From: Pseudomonas helmanticensis
GTDB taxonomy: Bacteria > Pseudomonadota > Gammaproteobacteria > Pseudomonadales > Pseudomonadaceae
Assembly: GCF_900182985.1 (NCBI RefSeq)
Contig: NZ_FXUY01000001.1
Location: 1,240,001 to 1,304,000 of the forward strand
Direction: 5' to 3'
DNA length: 64,000 bases
Shown here: positions 37,951-45,802 of the stretch, one piece after another
Numbering within the stretch: the stretch's first letter is position 1
Layout of the letters: each line of letters starts with the position of its first letter
Notes under the pieces: generated by a model
Told to the model about the DNA's origin: nothing
The model's database searches: none
The model's input: only the letters and a program-made list of their open reading frames with translations
Position numbers and translations under genes: made by a program

Positions 37951-39368
37951 GTCTGAAAGTCTTCCTGCCGAGTCTGCTGGTACTGGCCCTCAGTGCCTGC
38001 GCCGTCGGCCCCGACTACAAGACCCCAGCCACGGAGGCGGCCAACATCACGGCCGTCACCGATGGCGCCGCCGGGCAAAAGAACTTCGACCGTTCGAAAT
38101 TCGAAGGCATCTGGTGGCAGCAATTCGACGATCCGACCCTCAACCAGTTGGTGACCCAATCGCTGCAAGGCAACCGTGAACTGCGCGTGGCATTCGCCCG
38201 CTGGAAAGCCGCCCGGGCGATCCGCGACGACGTCAGCAACGACGCGATGCCAACTATCACCAGCCGCGCCAGCAGTGACCTGGCCAAGGGTCAAATCCCT
38301 GGCCAGACCACCAAGCGGGTCAACAGCGAACGCTATGACCTCGGTCTGGACATGGCCTGGGAGCTGGACCTGTTCGGGCGTATTCAGCGCAATCTGGAAT
38401 CGGCCGATGCAGAACAGCAAGCTGTCGAGGCTGATCTGTACCAACTGCAAGTCACCATGATTGCCGAGCTGGTCGATGCTTACGGCCAACTACGTGGTGC
38501 GCAACTGCGCGAAAAGATCGCTGTGGCCAACCTGAACAACCAGGTGGAATCGCGCAAGATCACCATCAGCCTGCGTGATGCCGGTGTTGGCGATCAGCTC
38601 GATGTTGAACGTGCCGATGCACGCCTGGCCTCGGTCGAAGCCAGCGTGCCGCAATTGCAGGCGGAACAGGTTCGGCAGAAAAACCGTATCGCTACCCTGC
38701 TGGGCGAGCGTCCGGACAAGCTGACTGTCGATCTCAGCCCGAAAGACCTGCCGGCGATTGCCAAGGCCTTGCCGATCGGTGATCCGGGTGAACTGTTGCA
38801 GCGTCGCCCGGACATCCTCAGCGCTGAACGCAAACTGGCTTCGGCCACCGCGCGCATCGGTGTGGCGAAAGCCGATCTGTTCCCTCGGGTCAGCCTTAGC
38901 GGCTTCCTCGGCTGGACGGCCGGGCGTGGCTCGCAGATCGGTTCCTCGGCGGCCAACGCCTGGGCACTCGGTCCAAGCATCACTTGGGCTGCATTCGACC
39001 TTGGCAGTGTGCGAGCGCGTTTGCGCGGCGCCGATGCCGATGCCGAAGGCGCCTTGGCGACCTACGAGCAGCAAGTGCTGCTGGCACTGGAAGAATCGGA
39101 AAACGCCTTCAGTGATTACGGCAAACGTCAGCAACGCTTGATCTCGCTGATCCGTCAGAGTGAATCGAGCCGCAAGGCTGCTGACCTCGCCGAGATTCGC
39201 TACCGCGAAGGCACCACAGACTTCCTCGTGCTGCTCGATGCGCAGCGTGAACGTCTGAACGCCGAAGACAGTCAGGCCCAGGCCGAAGTCGATCTGTATC
39301 GCGGCATTGTCGCAATCTACAAAGCCCTTGGTGGCGGCTGGCAACCGGAGACGGTCGCCAGCAAGTAA
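37947..39368 (+). CDS. oprN: Outer membrane efflux lipoprotein, OprN-like
   Basis: NodT/RND outer membrane factor, 473 residues. The signal has a lipobox (LVLALSAC) with Cys as mature residue 1, and AVGPDYKTPATEAA is the usual start. Two internal repeats each carry an outer membrane strand pair and long helices; the repeat signature LLQRRPDILSAERKLASATA (residues ~287-306) is intact. Translation couples to mexF by ATGA overlap. A strong terminator at 39418-39450 closes the operon. Confidence 0.93.
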   Translation: MSLKVFLPSLLVLALSACAVGPDYKTPATEAANITAVTDGAAGQKNFDRSKFEGIWWQQFDDPTLNQLVTQSLQGNRELRVAFARWKAARAIRDDVSNDAMPTITSRASSDLAKGQIPGQTTKRVNSERYDLGLDMAWELDLFGRIQRNLESADAEQQAVEADLYQLQVTMIAELVDAYGQLRGAQLREKIAVANLNNQVESRKITISLRDAGVGDQLDVERADARLASVEASVPQLQAEQVRQKNRIATLLGERPDKLTVDLSPKDLPAIAKALPIGDPGELLQRRPDILSAERKLASATARIGVAKADLFPRVSLSGFLGWTAGRGSQIGSSAANAWALGPSITWAAFDLGSVRARLRGADADAEGALATYEQQVLLALEESENAFSDYGKRQQRLISLIRQSESSRKAADLAEIRYREGTTDFLVLLDAQRERLNAEDSQAQAEVDLYRGIVAIYKALGGGWQPETVASK

Positions 39369-39416
39369 TCGATTGTTAAAGAGCTCCTTTGGTTGGCCGC
39401 AACCAACCAAATTCTT

Positions 39417-39450
39417 TGCCCCGCGTATCATTCGGTCGCGGGGCTTTTTT
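39417..39450 (+). terminator. Rho-independent terminator of mexEF-oprN
   Basis: Stem GCCCCGCG / CGCGGGGC with an 11-base loop, followed by six T residues. Confidence 0.93.
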
Positions 39451-39478
39451 GTGCCTGCCTAATTTTCGAACCGTCCTC

Positions 39479-39566
39479 CTGTAGGAGCTGCCGCAGGCTG
39501 CGATCTTTTGATCTCGTTTTTTACAGTACAGATCAAAAGATCGCAGCCTGCGGCAGCTCCTACAGG
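39479..39566. repeat. REP palindrome pair
   Basis: Near-perfect inverted GTAGGAGCTGCCGCAGGCTG modules between the oprN terminator and the convergent efflux operon. Confidence 0.92.
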
Positions 39567-39596
39567 AGGGGGTGTGCCAAGGGCCAGCGTTGTCGT

Positions 39597-39669
39597 GGTG
39601 TGTCAGGTGTTTCATGGGGCAGCGTTGTCATGGGTGTGTCAGGTGTTTCAGTGGGTTGCGTTGTCAGGG
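39597..39669. repeat. Imperfect tandem repeat, two units of about 36 bp
   Basis: GTGTGTCAGGTGTTTCA-containing units occur twice in a row just outside and touching the 3' end of the minus-strand HlyD-family gene. Looks like a simple local duplication. Confidence 0.6.
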
Positions 39670-40608
39670 GTGTTGGACGGTGACTGTCGCGGTGGTGCCG
39701 GCGCGCAGGCGATTTTTTTCCGCGTAATCGGCATCGATGGCGATCCGTACCGGCACCCGTTGCGCCAGTTTCACCCAGGTATAACTGGGGTTGATGTTGG
39801 CCAGCAATCGGCTGCCCGGGGCGTTTTCCCGGTCGGCGATGGCAAAGGCGATGCTCTGCACAGTGCCGCCGAAGGTTTCACCGCTCATCAACTGGATCCG
39901 GACCCGATCACCCTCCTCGATCCGCGGCAGTTTGGTTTCTTCGAAATACCCGCTGACGTAGAAAGAGTCGCTGTCGACCAGCGCCAGGAGCGCGCCGCCC
40001 GCCACCGCGTAATCACCCTCGCGGGTCAGCAGATTGGTGATGTAGCCGCTGACCGGTGACTCGACGCGAGTGCGCTGCAGTTCGAGTTCGGCCTGAGTCT
40101 GCGCGGCAACTGCCAACTGCACATTGGCTTCAGCCAGGCCGAGATTGGCCTGATTACGCAACAGATCGGCCTGAGCCACGGCCACATCCGTGCTGGACTT
40201 TTCCCATTCCTCGCCCGAGATGGCGAAACCCTGCTTCAGCGTACGCCTGCGGCGTTCTTCGCTCTGGCGTTGCTTGAGCAACGCTTCACTGGAAATGATC
40301 GCCGCTTGCGACTGCCCCAGCGTGGCCTTCGCCACTTCCACCGAACGCCGTGCATGATCCACCGCCAGGCTGTAGCGCGCAGGATCGATCTCCATCAGCA
40401 ACTGGCCCTTGTCGACATGCTGGTTGTCCTGCACCGCCAGGCGGACAATGCGCCCCGAGACATCTGCCGACAACGTCACCACGTCCGCCCTCACCCGTGC
40501 ATCCCGCGTCCACGGTGCGCGGGTGTAATGCTCCCAGGCAAACCAGCCAAGCACGATGGCCAGAATCACCACTGCCACTGTCGTTAACCGCGCAACTAAC
40601 ACTTTCAA
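39664..40608 (-). CDS. HlyD/EmrA-like efflux adaptor (AaeA-type)
   Basis: Periplasmic adaptor of a FUSC-type efflux pump, 314 residues. One N-terminal membrane segment (TTVAVVILAIVLGWFAWEHY) is followed by the lipoyl motif VTLSADVSGRIVRLAVQDNQ, a Gln/Ala/Arg coiled-coil hairpin, TRVESPVSGYITNLLTREGD, and a C-terminal beta-barrel. It starts directly after a DUF1656 gene and a FUSC permease gene, the AaeXAB order. The E. coli Aae pump exports hydroxylated aromatic acids; substrate here is not shown. Confidence 0.9.
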   Translation of the reverse strand: MKVLVARLTTVAVVILAIVLGWFAWEHYTRAPWTRDARVRADVVTLSADVSGRIVRLAVQDNQHVDKGQLLMEIDPARYSLAVDHARRSVEVAKATLGQSQAAIISSEALLKQRQSEERRRRTLKQGFAISGEEWEKSSTDVAVAQADLLRNQANLGLAEANVQLAVAAQTQAELELQRTRVESPVSGYITNLLTREGDYAVAGGALLALVDSDSFYVSGYFEETKLPRIEEGDRVRIQLMSGETFGGTVQSIAFAIADRENAPGSRLLANINPSYTWVKLAQRVPVRIAIDADYAEKNRLRAGTTATVTVQHP

Positions 40609-40612
40609 GGCA

Positions 40613-40813
40613 TCAGGCTCCCATCAACAGAATCAGCGTGGCGCAGACGCAGGCATACAAGGCGCCTTCGAACAGGGCTTCATGCCAGACACGCCGCAAT
40701 ACGCCTATACGTCGCAAGAACCAGTCAAGCAGCATGAAAAACGGTATGGCCAGCAACAACGCCTGGGCAATGGGCGGCAAGTAGACGCCGCCAATCTCGA
40801 AATCAATGGGCAA
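40613..40813 (-). CDS. DUF1656 small membrane protein (AaeX-like), TTG start
   Basis: A 66-residue inner membrane protein with two hydrophobic segments (LPPIAQALLLAIPFFMLLDW, GALYACVCATLILLMG), family DUF1656, found with FUSC/AaeB and AaeA genes. The best start is TTG at 40813, which overlaps the upstream permease stop by 11 bases and has AGGAG nine bases upstream; this gives the usual DUF1656 opening PIDFEIGGVYLPP. The first ATG further upstream (40858) has no ribosome binding site. It ends four bases before the adaptor gene. Confidence 0.87.
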   Translation of the reverse strand: MPIDFEIGGVYLPPIAQALLLAIPFFMLLDWFLRRIGVLRRVWHEALFEGALYACVCATLILLMGA

Positions 40814-42950
40814 GGGCCGGTGCTCCTTCCTCGACGTTTCGTTGCAAATGTTCACCATGACGCTGCAGAAACGCCTCGACGATCAGCAACGCCACGCGCA
40901 TGCGAAACACCGACCATAAATGCTCGTGACTGGCCACGTGCAACTCGTCCAGTTGTTCGCCAAGGGTGTGCAGCGTGCCCAGCAACGGCGCCAGTTGCAC
41001 GTCCGCACGCCCGGCAACAAACCGCCCGGTTTTGCGCAATGCCGAAGACAGCTGCTGGCTGAAGGCGTCGGTCAGCAAAGCATTGTTTTGTGCCTGTTGC
41101 CGCAATTGGTGGGTGGCCACCCCCAATGCGACGCAGGCCAGACTGATTTCATACAGTTGCTGCATCGCCCGGTCATTCACTGCTGGCAACAGCCCAAGCA
41201 TGCTGGTCAGCCGATCGGTCATACGGCTCTCGAAGGCGAACTGTTGTTCATCCGTGGCGGGGGCCTTGCTCAGCTGATACACCTGCTCGCGCGCCTCGTT
41301 ATATAAGCGGCGAATGCGCAACACCGGGCGAAACGGGAAAATCCACGCGTAGACAATCAAGGCAAGCATTGCGGCGCAGACATAGGCACCGGCAAACTCA
41401 AACCATTGAATCGCGGTGTTCTGCCCGGTACCGATGTTCTGCGGGCCGATCATCAGGAAGCTCGAAAGCCCCAGCCCCATGCCGATCCCCGCAGTTGCAG
41501 GACTCGCCAGCCCCACAGCGATGACATACAACAATGGCGCGAGCAGCAAGGCCAGGGGTTCGAAATCACTGACCGCCGGTACCAGCGCGAACTGATAGAG
41601 CGCCGACACCAGCAGTGCCAGCCCCAGCCCGCGTGCATAACTCTGTGCGGCCATCAGCGGACGCGGAAATGTGGCCATCAGCGAACACAGAATTCCTACC
41701 AGAATCATCCCGCCCCGAGCGCCGTCCCATGCGGTCTCGATCCAGATAAGCCCGGCCACCAGCAGCGCGGTAAAGGCCCGGATGGCGTTCATCGAGGCCA
41801 GGGTGAAATCCAGATGCAACGGGCTGGCCTGACCGCGATACATGCAACTGGCCTCGCGTCCCTCCTGGATGGCCTCGCTCAATTCGAGGATCTGCTCGAG
41901 TTGCCGCAAAAGCCGCGCCTGCTCCCAGCGCAGCGCCCACGCCAGCGAGCGCAGGGTCGCGCTCATGTCTTCGGTCAATTGTTCGGACTTGTATGCCAGC
42001 TGCTCGAATTGCTGCTGCAACGTGACGAACTGGTGCCGTGCTTCGGCCGGCAATGCGCGCCCCTGCTGCGCCAACTGGTCGAGCAGTGCCAGCTCTTCTG
42101 CGCGCAGACGCTGCACATCCAGTGGCAAATCCCCTTCCCAGCGCTCGGTCAACAACTGCCGTTGGTGACGCAGCGCCGTCAACCTTGAGGTCAGCAGCAT
42201 CAGTTGATTACCCAGTAACAGCACCAGATTGTTCGCGCTACGCAGGCGCGGCGCGTCGAAATACAGATGCCGACGCAATCCTTCCAGTGCGCTGATTTCA
42301 CCGAGCAACTGCATTTGCCGGCGCTGGAAGTCCGCTTCGCTTTCTTCGGTGCGAATGACCGCTGCCGCGTGGCTGGCGACCAGTTTGATCACCTGATCGA
42401 CCTTGGTGAAATAGCCTTTGGCGACCGCTTCCGGCCGGGCCGTGAGCAGGCTCACCACGCAGACGCAGGCCACGGCGAGCAAGGTTTCGGTGACCCGGGT
42501 GACGGCCAGCAGAAACGTGCCGTCCTGATCCGGGATCGCCAGCAACGCTACGACTACTGCGGTATAACCGCTGAGGACGAACGCCTGGGAACTGGTGTAG
42601 CGCAACAACGTGCCACCCGCCGTACACACTGCCAGCCATAACGCCAACGTGGTAATGAAGGGCAGTGGCGCCTGCGGAAAGATCGCCATGAGCAATACCG
42701 CCACGGCGGCGCCGAGCGTGGTGCCGATGATCTGGCCAAAGCTGCGCGCCAAGGCCATTCCCGCCAAAGGCTGGCTGACGATGACCACGGCCATGATCGA
42801 CCACTTGGGCTGGTCGAGGTCGAACAGAAACGCCAGATACAGCGTCAGTAACCCCGCCGCGATGGTGCGCAGGGCAAACAGCAATACGGCTTGACCGGGA
42901 TGGATCACAGCCTTGAAGTAGTTGAGCAGGGCTTGCATGGGAACTCTCAT
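40803..42950 (-). CDS. FUSC-family efflux permease (AaeB-like)
   Basis: Inner membrane transporter of 715 residues from ATG 42950 (AGGAG eight bases upstream); ATG 42938 is an alternative. Two blocks of about five to six helices, near residues 15-180 (LLFALRTIAAGLLTLYLAFL, MAVVIVSQPLAGMALARSFG) and 345-500 (GGMILVGILCSLMATFPRPL), are separated by a ~170-residue coiled cytoplasmic part, the FUSC/PET layout. It is the first gene of the AaeBXA-like operon. No divergent LysR (aaeR) gene is adjacent; the neighbour across the gap is a TPR gene. Confidence 0.9.
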   Translation of the reverse strand: MRVPMQALLNYFKAVIHPGQAVLLFALRTIAAGLLTLYLAFLFDLDQPKWSIMAVVIVSQPLAGMALARSFGQIIGTTLGAAVAVLLMAIFPQAPLPFITTLALWLAVCTAGGTLLRYTSSQAFVLSGYTAVVVALLAIPDQDGTFLLAVTRVTETLLAVACVCVVSLLTARPEAVAKGYFTKVDQVIKLVASHAAAVIRTEESEADFQRRQMQLLGEISALEGLRRHLYFDAPRLRSANNLVLLLGNQLMLLTSRLTALRHQRQLLTERWEGDLPLDVQRLRAEELALLDQLAQQGRALPAEARHQFVTLQQQFEQLAYKSEQLTEDMSATLRSLAWALRWEQARLLRQLEQILELSEAIQEGREASCMYRGQASPLHLDFTLASMNAIRAFTALLVAGLIWIETAWDGARGGMILVGILCSLMATFPRPLMAAQSYARGLGLALLVSALYQFALVPAVSDFEPLALLLAPLLYVIAVGLASPATAGIGMGLGLSSFLMIGPQNIGTGQNTAIQWFEFAGAYVCAAMLALIVYAWIFPFRPVLRIRRLYNEAREQVYQLSKAPATDEQQFAFESRMTDRLTSMLGLLPAVNDRAMQQLYEISLACVALGVATHQLRQQAQNNALLTDAFSQQLSSALRKTGRFVAGRADVQLAPLLGTLHTLGEQLDELHVASHEHLWSVFRMRVALLIVEAFLQRHGEHLQRNVEEGAPALAH

Positions 42951-43110
42951 CGAAGCGACTCCTGCAAGCGTAGTCACTGCATCGAGAGCCTGACGGGTAA
43001 CTGAGTCGACGCGACTTGTAGGGCGATTCGCATGCACGGGGTTTGACTCGCGGCCCGAGCTGACCGAAGCTTGCCGCTCTGCTCAAGTACGCACGCTTCC
43101 GGAACCCTGC

Positions 43111-44166
43111 ATGCCTCAGTCCCGCCGCTTTCTGCTCATCGGCCTTGGCCTCGTACTCGTCATCCTCGTCGGCTGGTTGTCCCTGCGCAGCACTGCACCG
43201 GTGGTGCCCGAAGCGATCAAACATGGCTATAGCGAAGCATTGGCCGCCGCCCGCGCCGGCCAGCCGGGCGCCGCACGTCAGTTGTATCAGCAATTGGGCC
43301 GACCGGATCTGTCGGTAAAACGCCGCGTCTGGTTGCATGCCGAACTGCCCAACTACCCAAGCCCGCAGGCGTTGAAACTGGCCGACGCGGACCTGCAGAA
43401 CGAAGCGCCCGAAGTACGCTTGGCGGCGATCAGAAGTCTGGTTGGACTGATACCGGGTGGGCAACGCAGCCTGTTGCTCGGGCCGTTGCTCGATGATGAA
43501 GACCAAACCGTGCGATTTGCCGCGATCAACGCCCTGCTCGGCTTGTCTCCAGATGAGCTCGGCTTGTATTTTGCGCCGTTGCAACAGGCCATCGATGGCT
43601 GGGAGCAGGCGCTAAAGGATCAGCCGCCGAGCGCCGCCGCTTACGCGCAACTGGCGCGCCTCTACATACACAACGCCGAACTCAAGCAGGCGCAGGAAGC
43701 ACTGGACAACACCTTGCGTATCGAACCGGGTAATTTTCCGGCACTGGTCATGCAGATCGATGTACTCGACCGCCAGGGCCAGAGCGATGCCGCCCGGCAA
43801 TTGCTCGCGCAACAACTCAAGGCCCAGCCAGATTCGGCGTATCTGCAACATGCCTTGGGGCTGTGGCTGCTGCACCATAACCAACGCGAATACGCCTTGC
43901 TCGGTTTGTCCAAAGCGGTCGAACTCGAGCCCGACAACAAGGACTACCGCTACGACCTCGCCACGACCCTGCACAGCGCCGAAGAACTGGAAGCGGCGCA
44001 GAAGCAATTGCAGGACATCGTCCAGCGCCATCCGGCCGACCGCAAGGCGCGGGTGTTGCTGATCAATTACTGGAAGGAAAGCGGCCAACTGCAAAACGTG
44101 CAGATTCTGCTGGCGCAGCTCGAACAGCTGAATCCGGATGACCCGGCGTTGCAGCAAGGCCTCTGA
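43111..44166 (+). CDS. Membrane-anchored TPR/HEAT-like repeat protein
   Basis: 351 residues: a short cytoplasmic start, one membrane anchor (FLLIGLGLVLVILVGWLSL), a few HEAT-like helices (EVRLAAIRSLVGLI, QTVRFAAINALLGL) and then at least four TPR units (AYAQLARLYIHNAELKQAQE, AYLQHALGLWLLHHNQREYA, YRYDLATTLHSAEELEAAQK). It probably exposes its repeats in the periplasm as an assembly or binding platform. A short gap leads to the KaiC-like gene, so it may be the first gene of that transcript, but a shared role is not shown. Confidence 0.85.
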   Translation: MPQSRRFLLIGLGLVLVILVGWLSLRSTAPVVPEAIKHGYSEALAAARAGQPGAARQLYQQLGRPDLSVKRRVWLHAELPNYPSPQALKLADADLQNEAPEVRLAAIRSLVGLIPGGQRSLLLGPLLDDEDQTVRFAAINALLGLSPDELGLYFAPLQQAIDGWEQALKDQPPSAAAYAQLARLYIHNAELKQAQEALDNTLRIEPGNFPALVMQIDVLDRQGQSDAARQLLAQQLKAQPDSAYLQHALGLWLLHHNQREYALLGLSKAVELEPDNKDYRYDLATTLHSAEELEAAQKQLQDIVQRHPADRKARVLLINYWKESGQLQNVQILLAQLEQLNPDDPALQQGL

Positions 44167-44299
44167 ACCACAAGCAACTGTTCTCCCGACACATTCCGCA
44201 AGAAAATGCGGAACTGCCATCACGGCAACGGGTCAAGTAATTCAGGCCGCGCTAATTTTTTCAGCGACCTCGATTCCCGTAGTCATGAGAGGGCATTTT

Positions 44300-45802
44300 T
44301 TGTCTACATCCAACGAGTTTATCAGTGCGAAAGCTGCCACCGGCATTGTAGGTCTGGACGATATCCTGGCCGGTGGATTGTCTCGCGGGCATGTGTTTTT
44401 GCTTGAGGGTGAACCCGGTACAGGCAAAACCACTGTCGCCTTGCACTTCCTCCGGGCGGGCTCCGTTGCCGGCGAACGCACCCTGTACATCACGCTGTCG
44501 GAAACCGAGCGTGAATTGCGCCAGGGCGCCGCATCGCATGGCTGGGAACTGGACGAGAATATCGAGATTTTCGAGCTGACGCCCCCGGAAAGCCTGCTCA
44601 ACGCCGAGCATCAGCAGAGCTTGCTCTACTCTTCCGATCTGGAATTGGGTGAAGCGACCAAGCAGATTTTCGAGGCCGTCGAACGCGTCAAACCGACCCG
44701 CGTGGTTCTCGACAGCCTGTCGGAGATTCGCCTGCTGGCGCAAAGCTCATTGCGCTATCGCCGGCAGATTCTGGCGATCAAGCATTACTTCGTACGCTAC
44801 AACGCCACGGTTCTGCTGCTCGACGACCTCACCACCGAATCACTCGACAAGACCGTGCACAGCGTCGCTCACGGGGTGATCCGCCTCGAAGAACTGACGC
44901 CCAACTACGGCGCCGAACGTCGGCGTGTGCGGGTTGTGAAATACCGTGGCCAGAAGTATCGCGGCGGTTTCCATGACTTCACCATCATGGGCGACGGCGT
45001 GCATGTGTTCCCACGTTTGGTGGCGGCGGAACATCGCGGCGACTACGCGCGCCTGCAATTGACCAGCGGCATCCCGGAAATGGATGCGCTGCTCGGCGGC
45101 GGCATCGAAACCGGTTCCAGCACGCTGATTCTCGGCCCTGCCGGTACCGGCAAGTCATTGATCTCGATGGTCTTCGCCGCTGCCGCCGTGCAACGCGGCG
45201 AAAAGGCTGCACTGTTTATTTTCGATGAAGAACTGGGCTTGCTGTTCGAGCGCATGAAGAACATCGGCATTGATCTCAAGGCCCTGCAAGACACCGGCAA
45301 TCTGCTGATCGAGCAGGTCGACGCCGCCGAGCTTTCGCCCGGCGAGTTCTCGCATCGCGTGCGCCGCTGCGTCGATGAAGGCCAGATCAAAACCGTGGTG
45401 ATCGACAGCATCAACGGTTATCAGGCAGCGATGCCGGAAGAAAACGCCCTCGTACTGCACATGCACGAACTGCTGCTGTACCTTAACCGCAAAGGCGCGG
45501 CGACTTTCATGACCGTCGCCCAGCATGGTCTGGTTGGCGACATGCAGGCGCCGGTCGACATTACTTACCTGGCCGACACGGTGATTCTGTTGCGTTATTT
45601 CGAAGCACTGGGCAAGGTTCGCCGGGCCATTTCCATCATCAAGAAACGCACCGGCAGCCACGAATCGACGATTCGCGAATACCGCATTTCGACGCAAGGC
45701 ATGACCATCGGTGAACCATTGGAGGCCTTTCAGGGCGTGTTGCGCGGCGTACCGACCTACCTCGGCGCAAGCAAGCCGTTGCTTCAGGAAGAAACCTTGT
45801 GA
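44300..45802 (+). CDS. KaiC-like double-domain RecA-fold ATPase
   Basis: KaiC/RAD55-family protein of 500 residues, close to the 519 of cyanobacterial KaiC. Two RecA-type domains: CI with Walker A GEPGTGKTT (37-45) and CII with GPAGTGKSL (near 278), CII carrying the paired catalytic Glu (FDEELGLLFER, about 310-311). In CII the segment aligned with the Ser431/Thr432 phosphosites of KaiC reads DITYLADT, so Thr422-Tyr423 replace Ser-Thr. I prefer the TTG at 44300 because GAGAGGG lies six bases upstream; ATG 44285 has no such site. No kaiA or kaiB gene is nearby. Its stop overlaps the GTG of a hybrid kinase gene, so the products are likely functional partners. Confidence 0.9.
   Translation: MSTSNEFISAKAATGIVGLDDILAGGLSRGHVFLLEGEPGTGKTTVALHFLRAGSVAGERTLYITLSETERELRQGAASHGWELDENIEIFELTPPESLLNAEHQQSLLYSSDLELGEATKQIFEAVERVKPTRVVLDSLSEIRLLAQSSLRYRRQILAIKHYFVRYNATVLLLDDLTTESLDKTVHSVAHGVIRLEELTPNYGAERRRVRVVKYRGQKYRGGFHDFTIMGDGVHVFPRLVAAEHRGDYARLQLTSGIPEMDALLGGGIETGSSTLILGPAGTGKSLISMVFAAAAVQRGEKAALFIFDEELGLLFERMKNIGIDLKALQDTGNLLIEQVDAAELSPGEFSHRVRRCVDEGQIKTVVIDSINGYQAAMPEENALVLHMHELLLYLNRKGAATFMTVAQHGLVGDMQAPVDITYLADTVILLRYFEALGKVRRAISIIKKRTGSHESTIREYRISTQGMTIGEPLEAFQGVLRGVPTYLGASKPLLQEETL

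Noticed and set aside
43111..44166. TPR gene as a KaiB/KaiA-like partner of the KaiC homologue
   Set aside because: It is a membrane-anchored, probably periplasmic repeat protein with no resemblance to KaiA or KaiB.
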